Below are positions 40,536-52,199 of a stretch of 64,000 bases of DNA, piece after piece. Below the pieces are notes generated by a model. The model ran no database searches and was not told the origin of the DNA. It saw only the letters and a list, made by a program, of their open reading frames with translations. Made by a program: the position numbers and the translations under genes. Positions within the stretch are counted from its first letter, which is position 1; every line of letters starts with the position of its first letter. The DNA comes from Hippasteria phrygiana (lineage: Eukaryota; Echinodermata; Asteroidea; Valvatida; Goniasteridae), in contig JAZGUH010000054.1 in assembly GCA_037893225.1 (NCBI GenBank), positions 434,001 through 498,000 of the forward strand, written 5' to 3'.

Positions 40536-41741
40536 CCCCAGGGAATTTGACAGGCATGGAGCAATAAATAGAAGGTAATATGCACACAGATGTTGGCCGG
40601 AAAGAAAATAAACATTGCGAGGTTTGAATTTTCTCCACAAGTTTTAACTCTAAGAAGCCGCCGATGATTGCAACATGTAGCGCCAGATCTAACCTATCCA
40701 TACAGGTCAAAATTACTGCATTTGGTTGATATTTCATGCAATTATGAATGAATAAAGCAAGTCCATACCCCAGGGAATTTGACAGGCATGGAGCAATAAA
40801 TAGAAGGTAATATGCACACAGATGTTGGCCGGAAAGAAAATAAACATTGCGAGGTTTGAATTTTCTCCACAAGTGTTAACTCTAAGAAGCCGCCGATAAT
40901 TGCAACATGTAGCGCCAGATCTAAGCTATCCATACATGTCAAAATTACTGAATTTGGTTGATATTTCATGCAATTATGAATGAATAAAGCAAGTCCATAC
41001 CCCAGGGAATTTGACAGGCATGGAGCAATAAATAGAAGGTAATATGCACATAGATGTTGGCCGGAAAGAAAATAAACATTGCGAGGTTTGAATTTTCTCC
41101 ACAAGTGTTAACTCTAAGAAGCCGCCGATGATTGCAACATGTAGCGCCAGATCTAAGCTATCCATACATGTCAAAATGACTGTATTTGGTTGATATTTCA
41201 TGCAATTATGAATGAGTAAAGCAAGTCCATACCCCAGGGAATTTGACAGGCATGGAGCAATAAATAGAAGGTAATATGCACACAGATGTTGGCCGGAAAG
41301 AAAATAAACATTGCGAGGTTTGAATTTTCTCCACAAGTTTTAACTCTAGGAAGCCGCCGATGATTGCAACATGTAGCGCCAGATCTAAGCTATCCATACA
41401 TGTCAAAATTACTGAATTTGGTTGATATTTCATGCAATTATGAATGAGTAAAGCAAGTCCATACCCCAGGGAATTTGACATGCATGGAGCAATAAATAGA
41501 AGGTAATATGCACACAGATGTTGGCCGGAAAGAAAATAAACATTGCGAGGTTTGAATTTTCTCCACAAGTTTTAACTCTAAGAAGCCGCCGATGATTGCA
41601 ACATGTAGCGCCAGATCTAACCTATCCATACAGGTCAAAATTACTGCATTCGGTTGATATTTCATGCAATTATGAATGAGTAAAGCAAGTCCATACCCCA
41701 GGGAATTTGACAGGCATGGAGCAATAAATAGAAGGTAATAT
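40536..41741. repeat. Five-monomer repeat, copy 2
   Basis: Second copy of the five-monomer unit. It ends at about 41742, where TATGTACACAG replaces TATGCACACAG. One internal difference is AAAATGACTG near 41174 in place of AAAATTACTG. Confidence 0.8.
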
Positions 41742-44312
41742 GTACACAGATGTTGGCCGGAAAGAAAATAAACATTGCGAGGTTTGAATTTTCTCCACAA
41801 GTGTTAACTCTAAGAAGCCGCCGATAATTGCAACATGTAGCGCCAGATCTAAGCTATCCATACATGTCAAAATTACTGAATTTGGTTGATATTTCATGCA
41901 ATTATGAATGAATAAAGCAAGTCCATACCCTAGGGAATTTGACAGGCATGGAGCAATAAATAGAAGGTAATATGCACACAGATGTTGGCCGGAAAGAAAA
42001 TAAACATTGCGAGGTTTGAATTTTCTCCACAAGTTTTAACTCTAAGAAGCCGCCGATGATTGCAACATGTAGCGCCAGATCTAACCTATCCATACAGGTC
42101 AAAATTACTGCATTTGGTTGATATTTCATGCAATTATGAATGAATAAAGCAAGTCCATACCCCAGGGAATTTGACAGGCATGGAGCAATAAATAGAAGGT
42201 AATATGCACACAGATGTTGGCCGGAAAGAAAATAAACATTGCGAGGTTTGAATTTTCTCCACAAGTGTTAAATCTAAGAAGCCGCCGATAATTGCAACAT
42301 GTAGCGCCAGATCTAAGCTATCCATACATGTCAAAATTACTGAATTTGGTTGATATTTCATGCAATTATGAATGAATAAAGCAAGTCCATACCCCAGGGA
42401 ATTTGACAGGCATGGAGCAATAAATAGAAGGTAATATGCACATAGATGTTGGCCGGAAAGAAAATAAACATTGCGAGGTTTGAATTTTCTCCACAAGTGT
42501 TAACTCTAAGAAGCCGCCGATGATTGCAACATGTAGCGCCAGATCTAAGCTATCCATACATGTCAAAATTACTGAATTTGGTTGATATTTCATGCAATTA
42601 TGAATGAGTAAAGCAAGTCCATACCCCAGGGAATTTGACAGGCATGGAGCAATAAATAGAAGGTAATATGCACACAGATGTTGGCCGGAAAGAAAATAAA
42701 CATTGCGAGGTTTGAATTTTCTCCACAAGTTTTAACTCTAAGAAGCCGCCGATGATTGCAACATGTAGCGCCAGATCTAACCTATCCATACAGGTCAAAA
42801 TTACTGCATTTGGTTGATATTTCATGCAATTATGAATGAGTAAAGCAAGTCCATACCCCAGGGAATTTGACAGGCATGGAGCAATAAATAGAAGGTAATA
42901 TGCACACAGATGTTGGCCGGAAAGAAAATAAACATTGCGAGGTTTGAATTTTCTCCACAAGTGTTAACTCTAAGAAGCCGCCGATAATTGCAACATGTAG
43001 CGCCAGATCTAAGCTATCCATACATGTCAAAATTACTGAATTTGGTTGATATTTCATGCAATTATGAATGAATAAAGCAAGTCCATACCCCAGGGAATTT
43101 GACAGGCATGGAGCAATAAATAGAAGGTAATATGCACATAGATGTTGGCTGGAAAGAAAATAAACATTGCGAGGTTTGAATTTTCTCCACAAGTGTTAAC
43201 TCTAAGAAGCCGCCGATGATTGCAACATGTAGCGCCAGATCTAAGCTATACATACATGTCAAAATTACTGCATCTGGTTGATATTTCATGCAATTATGAA
43301 TGAGTAAAGCAAGTCCATACCCCAGGGAATTTGACATGCATGGAGCAATAAATAGACGGTAACATGTACACAGATGTTGGCCGGAAAGAAAATAAACATT
43401 GCGAGGTTTGAATTTTCTCCACAAGTTTTAACTCTAGGCAGCCGCCGATGATTGCAACATGTAGCGCCAGATCTAAGCTATCCATACATGTCAAAATGAC
43501 TGTATTTGGTTGATATTTCATGCAATTATGAATGAGTAAAGCAAGTCCATACCCCAGGGAATTTGACAGGCATGGAGCAATAAATAGAAGGTAATATGCA
43601 CACAGATGTTGGCCGGAAAGAAAATAAACATTGCGAGGTTTGAATTTTCTCCACAAGTTTTAACTCTAAGAAGCCGCCGATGATTGCAACATGTAGCGCC
43701 AGATCTAACCTATCCATACAGGTCAAAATTACTGCATTTGGTTGATATTTCATGCAATTATGAATGAATAAAGCAAGTCCATACCCCAGGGAATTTGACA
43801 GGCATGGAGCAATAAATAGAAGGTAATATGCACACAGATGTTGGCCGGAAAGAAAATAAACATTGCGAGGTTTGAATTTTCTCCACAAGTGTTAACTCTA
43901 AGAAGCCGCCGATAATTGCAACATGTAGCGCCAGATCTAAGCTATCCATACATGTTAAAATTACTGAATTTGGTTGATATTTCATGCAATTATGAATGAA
44001 TAAAGCAAGTCCATACCCCAGGGAATTTGACATGCATGGAGCAATAAATAGAAGGTAATATGCACATAGATGTTGGCCGGAAAGAAAATAAACATTGCGA
44101 GGTTTGAATTTTCTCCACAAGTGTTAACTCTAAGAAGCCGCCGATGATTGCAACATGTAGCGCCAGATCTAAGCTATCCATACATGTCAAAATGACTGTA
44201 TTTGGTTGATATTTCATGCAATTATGAATGAATAAAGCAAGTCCATACGCCAGGGAATTTGACAGGCATGGAGCAATACATAGAAGGTAATATGCACACA
44301 GATGTTGGCCGG

Positions 44313-44544
44313 AAAGAAAATAAACATTGCGAGGTTTGAATTTTCTCCACAAGTGTTAACTCTAAGAAGCCGCCGATAATTGCAACATGTAGCGCCAGAT
44401 CTAAGCTATCCATACATGTCAAAATTACTGAATTTGGTTGATATTTCATGCAATTATGAATGAGTAAAGCAAGTCCATACCCCAGGGAATTTGACAGGCA
44501 TGGAGCAATAAATAGAAGGTAATATGTACACATATGTTGGCCGG
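44313..44544. repeat. Hybrid monomer, junction of a one-monomer loss
   Basis: The left part follows the 47.6-kb monomer of block D copy 2, while the end, with CACATATGTTGG (variant base at 44533), follows the next monomer of copy 2 (48013). The change of partner falls between about 44498 and 44533. The allele mixture GACAGG, AGAAGG and TATGTACAC is not found in either copy 2 parent, so a third monomer type or conversion may also be involved. Confidence 0.65.
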
Positions 44545-45008
44545 AAAGAAAATAAACATTGCGAGGTTTGAATTTTCTCCACAAGTTTTAACTATAGGAA
44601 GCCGCCGATGGTTGCAACATGTAGCGCCAGATCTAAGCTATCCATATATGTCAAAATGACTGTATTTGGTTGATATTTCATGCAATTATGAATGAACAAA
44701 GCAAGTCCATACCCCAGGGAATTTGACAGGCATGGAGCAATAAATAGAAGGTAATATGCACACAGATGTTGGCCGGAAAGAAAATAAACATTGCGAGGTT
44801 TGAATTTTCTCCACAAATTTTAACTATAGGAAGCCGCCGATGATTGCAACATGTAGCGCCAGATCTAAGCTATCCATACATGTCAAAATGACTGTATTTG
44901 GTTGATATTTCATGCAATTATGAATGAGTAAAGCAAGTCCATACCTCAGGGAATTTGACAGGCATGGAGCAATAAATAAAAGGTAATCTGCACACGGATG
45001 GTGGCCAG

Positions 45009-45240
45009 GAAGAAAATAAACATTGCGAGGTTTGAATTTTCTCCACAAGTGTTAACTCTAAGAAGCCGCCGATAATTGCAACATGTAGCGCCAGATCTAA
45101 GCTATACATACATGTCAAAATTACTGCATCTGGTTGATATTTCATGCAATTATGAATGAGTAAAGCAAGTCCATACCCCAGGGAATTTGACATGCATGGA
45201 GCAAGAAATAGACGGTAACATGTACACAGATGTTGGCCGG
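45009..45240. repeat. Hybrid monomer, junction of a second one-monomer loss
   Basis: The left end reads GTGTTAACTCTAAG and GATAATTG, as in the monomer at 48.5 kb; the rest reads CTATACATACATG, GCATCTGG and GAGCAAGAAATAG, as in the next monomer at 48.78-48.95 kb. The switch lies between 45074 and 45106. One unequal exchange between adjacent monomers, deleting 232 bases, explains it. Confidence 0.82.
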
Positions 45241-46837
45241 AAAGAAAATAAACATTGCGAGGTTTGAATTTTCTCCACAAGTTTTAACTCTAGGCAGCCG
45301 CCGATGATTGCAACATGTAGCGCCAGATCTAAGCTATCCATACATGTCAAAATTACTGTATTTGGTTGATATTTCATGCAATTATGAATGAGTAAAGCAA
45401 GTCCATACCCTAGGGAATTTGACAGGCATGGAGCAATAAATAGAAGGTAATATGCACACAGATGTTGGCCGGAAAGAAAATAAACATTGCGAGGTTTGAA
45501 TTTTCTCCACAAGTTTTAACTCTAAGAAGCCGCCGATGATTGCAACATGTAGCGCCAGATCTAACCTATCCATACAGGTCAAAATTACTGCATTTGGTTG
45601 ATATTTCATGCAATTATGAATGAATAAAGCAAGTCCATACCCCAGGGAATTTGACAGGCATGGAGCAATAAATAGAAGGTAATATGCACACAGATGTTGG
45701 CCGGAAAGAAAATAAACATTGCGAGGTTTGAATTTTCTCCACAAGTGTTAACTCTAAGAAGCCGCCGATAATTGCAACATGTAGCGCCAGATCTAAGCTA
45801 TCCATACATGTCAAAATTACTGAATTTGGTTGATATTTCATGCAATTATGAATGAATAAAGCAAGTCCATACCCCAGGGAATTTGACAGGCATGGAGCAA
45901 TAAATAGAAGGTAATATGCACACAGATGTTGGCCGGAAAGAAAATAAACATTGCGAGGTTTGAATTTTCTCCACAAGTTTTAACTCTAGGAAGCCGCCGA
46001 TGATTGCAACATGTAGCGCCAGATCTAAGCTATCCATACATGTCAAAATTACTGAATTTGGTTGATATTTCATGCAATTATGAATGAGTAAAGCAAGTCC
46101 ATACCCTAGGGAATTTGACAGGCATGGAGCAATAAATAGAAGGTAATATGCACACAGATGTTGGCCGGAAAGAAAATAAACATTGCGAGGTTTGAATTTT
46201 CTCCACAAGTGTTAACTCTAAGAAGCCGCCGATAATTGCAACATGTAGCGCCAGATCTAAGCTATCCATACATGTCAAAATTACTGAATTTGGTTGATAT
46301 TTCATGCAATTATGAATGAATAAAGCAAGTCCATACCCCAGGGAATTTGACAGGCATGGAGCAATAAATAGAAGGTAATATGCACATAGATGTTGGCCGG
46401 AAAGAAAATAAACATTGCGAGGTTTGAATTTTCTCCACAAGTGTTAACTCTAAGAAGCCGCCGATGATTGCAACATGTAGCGCCAGATCTAAGCTATCCA
46501 TACATGTCAAAATTACTGTATTTGGTTGATATTTCATGCAATTATGAATGAGTAAAGCAAGTCCATACCCCAGGGAATTTGACAGGCATGGAGCAATAAA
46601 TAGAAGGTAATATGCACACAGATGTTGGCCGGAAAGAAAATAAACATTGCGAGGTTTGAATTTTCTCCACAAGTTTTAACTCTAGGAAGCCGCCGATGAT
46701 TGCAACATGTAGCGCCAGATCTAAGCTATCCATACATGTCAAAATTACTGTATTTGGTTGATATTTCATGCAATTATGAATGAGTAAAGCAAGTCCATAC
46801 CCTAGGGAATTTGACAGGCATGGAGCAATACATAGAA

Positions 46838-49634
46838 GGTAATATGCACACAGATGTTGGCCGGAAAGAAAATAAACATTGCGAGGTTTGAATTTTCTCC
46901 ACAAGTTTTAACTCTAAGAAGCCGCCGATGATTGCAACATGTAGCGCCAGATCTAACCTATCCATACAGGTCAAAATTACTGCATTTGGTTGATATTTCA
47001 TGCAATTATGAATGAATAAAGCAAGTCCATACCCCAGGGAATTTGACAGGCATGGAGCAATAAATAGAAGGTAATATGCACACAGATGTTGGCCGGAAAG
47101 AAAATAAACATTGCGAGGTTTGAATTTTCTCCACAAGTGTTAACTCTAAGAAGCCGCCGATAATTGCAACATGTAGCGCCAGATCTAAGCTATCCATACA
47201 TGTTAAAATTACTGAATTTGGTTGATATTTCATGCAATTATGAATGAATAAAGCAAGTCCATACCCCAGGGAATTTGACATGCATGGAGCAATAAATAGA
47301 AGGTAATATGCACATAGATGTTGGCCGGAAAGAAAATAAACATTGCGAGGTTTGAATTTTCTCCACAAGTGTTAACTCTAAGAAGCCGCCGATGATTGCA
47401 ACATGTAGCGCCAGATCTAAGCTATCCATACATGTCAAAATGACTGTATTTGGTTGATATTTCATGCAATTATGAATGAATAAAGCAAGTCCATACGCCA
47501 GGGAATTTGACAGGCATGGAGCAATACATAGAAGGTAATATGCACACAGGTGTTGGCCGGAAAGAAAATAAACATTGCGAGGTTTGAATTTTCTCCACAA
47601 GTGTTAACTCTAAGAAGCCGCCGATAATTGCAACATGTAGCGCCAGATCTAAGCTATCCATACATGTCAAAAGTACTGAATTTGGTTGATATTTCATGCA
47701 ATTATGAATGAGTAAAGCAAGTCCATACCCCAGGGAATTTGACATGCATGGAGCAATAAATAGACGGTAACATGTACACAGATGTTGGCCGGAAAGAAAA
47801 TAAACATTGCGAGGTTTGAATTTTCTCCACAAATTTTAACTATAGCAAGCCGCCGATGATTGCAACATGTAGCGCCAGATCTAAGCTATCCATACATGTC
47901 AAAATGACTGTATTTGGTTGATATTTCATGCAATTATGAATGAGTAAAGCAAGTCCATACCCCAGGGAATTTGACATGCATGGAGCAATAAATAGACGGT
48001 AACATGTACACATATGTTGGCCGGAAAGAAAATAAACATTGCGAGGTTTGAATTTTCTCCACAAGTTTTAACTATAGGAAGCCGCCGATGGTTGCAACAT
48101 GTAGCGCCAGATCTAAGCTATCCATATATGTCAAAATGACTGTATTTGGTTGATATTTCATGCAATTATGAATGAACAAAGCAAGTCCATACCCCAGGGA
48201 ATTTGACAGGCATGGAGCAATAAATAGAAGGTAATATGCACACAGATGTTGGCCGGAAAGAAAATAAACATTGCGAGGTTTGAATTTTCTCCACAAATTT
48301 TAACTCTAGGCAGCCGCCGATGATTGCAACATGTAGCGCCAGATCTAAGCTATCCATACATGTCAAAATGACTGTATTTGGTTGATATTTCATGCAATTA
48401 TGAATGAGTAAAGCAAGTCCATACCTCAGGGAATTTGACAGGCATGGAGCAATAAATAAAAGGTAATCTGCACACGGATGGTGGCCAGGAAGAAAATAAA
48501 CATTGCGAGTTTTGAATTTTCTCCACAAGTGTTAACTCTAAGAAGCCGCCGATAATTGCAACATGTAGCGCCAGATCTAAGCTATCCATACATGTCAAAA
48601 TTACTGAATTTGGTTGATATTTCATGCAATTATGAATGAGTAAAGCAAGTCCATACCCCAGGGAATTTGACATGCATGGAGCAATAAATAGACGGTAATA
48701 TGTACACAGATGTTGGCCGGAAAGAAAATAAACATTGCGAGGTTTGAATTTTCTCCACAAGTTTTAACTCTAAGAAGCCGCCGATGATTGCAACATGTAG
48801 CGCCAGATCTAAGCTATACATACATGTCAAAATTACTGCATCTGGTTGATATTTCATGCAATTATGAATGAGTAAAGCAAGTCCATACCCCAGGGAATTT
48901 GACATGCATGGAGCAAGAAATAGACGGTAACATGTACACAGATGTTGGCCGGAAAGAAAATAAACATTGCGAGGTTTGAATTTTCTCCACAAGTTTTAAC
49001 TCTAGGCAGCCGCCGATGATTGCAACATGTAGCGCCAGATCTAAGCTATCCATACATGTCAAAATTACTGTATTTGGTTGATATTTCATGCAATTATGAA
49101 TGAGTAAAGCAAGTCCATACCCTAGGGAATTTGACAGGCATGGAGCAATAAATAGAAGGTAATATGCACACAGATGTTGGCCGGAAAGAAAATAAACATT
49201 GCGAGGTTTGAATTTTCTCCACAAGTTTTAACTCTAAGAAGCCGCCGATGATTGCAACATGTAGCGCCAGATCTAACCTATCCATACAGGTCAAAATTAC
49301 TGCATTTGGTTGATATTTCATGCAATTATGAATGAATAAAGCAAGTCCATACCCCAGGGAATTTGACAGGCATGGAGCAATAAATAGAAGGTAATATGCA
49401 CACAGATGTTGGCCGGAAAGAAAATAAACATTGCGAGGTTTGAATTTTCTCCACAAGTGTTAACTCTAAGAAGCCGCCGATAATTGCAACATGTAGCGCC
49501 AGATCTAAGCTATCCATACATGTCAAAATTACTGAATTTGGTTGATATTTCATGCAATTATGAATGAATAAAGCAAGTCCATACCCCAGGGAATTTGACA
49601 GGCATGGAGCAATAAATAGAAGGTAATATGCACA
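46838..49634. repeat. HOR block D, copy 2 (12 monomers)
   Basis: Longer version of 43590-45922. Its first five monomers also match 54957-56160 at an offset of 8119 bases (35 monomers minus the one-base deletion), with tags CATGTTAAAA at 47204/55323 and CACATATGTTGG at 48013/56132. Its right part is the first copy of the six-monomer repeat at 48320-52186. Private bases include GGTGTTGG near 47549 and GCGAGTTTTG near 48510. Confidence 0.85.
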
Positions 49635-49711
49635 TAGATGTTGGCCGGAAAGAAAATAAACATTGCGAGGTTTGAATTTTCTCCACACATTTTAACTATA
49701 GGAAGCCGCCG
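48320..49711. repeat. Six-monomer HOR, copy 1 of 3
   Basis: Unit of 1392 bases: right-end haplotype, GAATTT with GACATG, CTATACATACATG with GAGCAAGAAATAG, GTATTT with CCCTAGGG, CTAACC with GCATTT, then GATAATTG with CACATAG. Markers lie at 48917, 50309 and 51701 (GAGCAAGAAATAG) and 49688/51080 (CTCCACACATT). Only copy 1 has GCGAGTTTTG at its left. Confidence 0.88.
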
Positions 49712-51103
49712 ATGATTGCAACATGTAGCGCCAGATCTAAGCTATCCATACATGTCAAAATGACTGTATTTGGTTGATATTTCATGCAATTATGAATGAG
49801 TAAAGCAAGTCCATACCTCAGGGAATTTGACAGGCATGGAGCAATAAATAAAAGGTAATCTGCACACGGATGGTGGCCAGGAAGAAAATAAACATTGCGA
49901 GGTTTGAATTTTCTCCACAAGTGTTAACTCTAAGAAGCCGCCGATAATTGCAACATGTAGCGCCAGATCTAAGCTATCCATACATGTCAAAATTACTGAA
50001 TTTGGTTGATATTTCATGCAATTATGAATGAGTAAAGCAAGTCCATACCCCAGGGAATTTGACATGCATGGAGCAATAAATAGACGGTAATATGTACACA
50101 GATGTTGGCCGGAAAGAAAATAAACATTGCGAGGTTTGAATTTTCTCCACAAGTTTTAACTCTAAGAAGCCGCCGATGATTGCAACATGTAGCGCCAGAT
50201 CTAAGCTATACATACATGTCAAAATTACTGCATCTGGTTGATATTTCATGCAATTATGAATGAGTAAAGCAAGTCCATACCCCAGGGAATTTGACATGCA
50301 TGGAGCAAGAAATAGACGGTAACATGTACACAGATGTTGGCCGGAAAGAAAATAAACATTGCGAGGTTTGAATTTTCTCCACAAGTTTTAACTCTAGGCA
50401 GCCGCCGATGATTGCAACATGTAGCGCCAGATCTAAGCTATCCATACATGTCAAAATTACTGTATTTGGTTGATATTTCATGCAATTATGAATGAGTAAA
50501 GCAAGTCCATACCCTAGGGAATTTGACAGGCATGGAGCAATAAATAGAAGGTAATATGCACACAGATGTTGGCCGGAAAGAAAATAAACATTGCGAGGTT
50601 TGAATTTTCTCCACAAGTTTTAACTCTAAGAAGCCGCCGATGATTGCAACATGTAGCGCCAGATCTAACCTATCCATACAGGTCAAAATTACTGCATTTG
50701 GTTGATATTTCATGCAATTATGAATGAATAAAGCAAGTCCATACCCCAGGGAATTTGACAGGCATGGAGCAATAAATAGAAGGTAATATGCACACAGATG
50801 TTGGCCGGAAAGAAAATAAACATTGCGAGGTTTGAATTTTCTCCACAAGTGTTAACTCTAAGAAGCCGCCGATAATTGCAACATGTAGCGCCAGATCTAA
50901 GCTATCCATACATGTCAAAATTACTGAATTTGGTTGATATTTCATGCAATTATGAATGAATAAAGCAAGTCCATACCCCAGGGAATTTGACAGGCATGGA
51001 GCAATAAATAGAAGGTAATATGCACATAGATGTTGGCCGGAAAGAAAATAAACATTGCGAGGTTTGAATTTTCTCCACACATTTTAACTATAGGAAGCCG
51101 CCG
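49712..51103. repeat. Six-monomer HOR, copy 2 of 3
   Basis: Second copy of the 1392-base unit. Copies 2 and 3 appear identical wherever I compared them, and both begin just downstream of the CTCCACACATT variant. That suggests copies 2 and 3 separated most recently. Confidence 0.88.
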
Positions 51104-52186
51104 ATGATTGCAACATGTAGCGCCAGATCTAAGCTATCCATACATGTCAAAATGACTGTATTTGGTTGATATTTCATGCAATTATGAATGAGTAAAGCAA
51201 GTCCATACCTCAGGGAATTTGACAGGCATGGAGCAATAAATAAAAGGTAATCTGCACACGGATGGTGGCCAGGAAGAAAATAAACATTGCGAGGTTTGAA
51301 TTTTCTCCACAAGTGTTAACTCTAAGAAGCCGCCGATAATTGCAACATGTAGCGCCAGATCTAAGCTATCCATACATGTCAAAATTACTGAATTTGGTTG
51401 ATATTTCATGCAATTATGAATGAGTAAAGCAAGTCCATACCCCAGGGAATTTGACATGCATGGAGCAATAAATAGACGGTAATATGTACACAGATGTTGG
51501 CCGGAAAGAAAATAAACATTGCGAGGTTTGAATTTTCTCCACAAGTTTTAACTCTAAGAAGCCGCCGATGATTGCAACATGTAGCGCCAGATCTAAGCTA
51601 TACATACATGTCAAAATTACTGCATCTGGTTGATATTTCATGCAATTATGAATGAGTAAAGCAAGTCCATACCCCAGGGAATTTGACATGCATGGAGCAA
51701 GAAATAGACGGTAACATGTACACAGATGTTGGCCGGAAAGAAAATAAACATTGCGAGGTTTGAATTTTCTCCACAAGTTTTAACTCTAGGCAGCCGCCGA
51801 TGATTGCAACATGTAGCGCCAGATCTAAGCTATCCATACATGTCAAAATTACTGTATTTGGTTGATATTTCATGCAATTATGAATGAGTAAAGCAAGTCC
51901 ATACCCTAGGGAATTTGACAGGCATGGAGCAATAAATAGAAGGTAATATGCACACAGATGTTGGCCGGAAAGAAAATAAACATTGCGAGGTTTGAATTTT
52001 CTCCACAAGTTTTAACTCTAAGAAGCCGCCGATGATTGCAACATGTAGCGCCAGATCTAACCTATCCATACAGGTCAAAATTACTGCATTTGGTTGATAT
52101 TTCATGCAATTATGAATGAATAAAGCAAGTCCATACCCCAGGGAATTTGACAGGCATGGAGCAATAAATAGAAGGTAATATGCACA
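51104..52186. repeat. Six-monomer HOR, copy 3 of 3 (partial)
   Basis: Third copy, stopping in its fifth monomer. The monomer 51969-52200 starts as the CTAACC/GCATTT member and ends with CACATAG of the next member, with the switch between about 52087 and 52187. One monomer is therefore missing and the array passes into a different series (GATGATTG, GTATTT, as at 38.9 and 39.8 kb). Confidence 0.83.
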
Positions 52187-52199
52187 TAGATGTTGGCCG

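Larger units (their letters stand above)
43590..45922. repeat. HOR block D, copy 1 (two monomers shorter)
   Basis: Matches 46838-49634, but the offset grows in steps: 3248 bases (14 monomers) up to about 44.50 kb, 3480 (15) from about 44.53 kb and 3712 (16) from about 45.11 kb. Tags: CATGTTAAAATT at 43956/47204, GATGGTTGC at 44611/48091, GAACAAAG near 44696/48176 and GAGCAAGAAATAG at 45205/48917. The steps mean this copy lacks two separate single monomers, and each junction is a hybrid monomer. Confidence 0.86.

Noticed and set aside
48320..52186. Assembly duplication as the explanation for all HOR blocks
   Set aside because: It remains possible for the most similar units (six-monomer copies 2 and 3), but most blocks carry copy-specific private bases, hybrid junctions and differing internal deletions, which simple assembly echoes would not produce.
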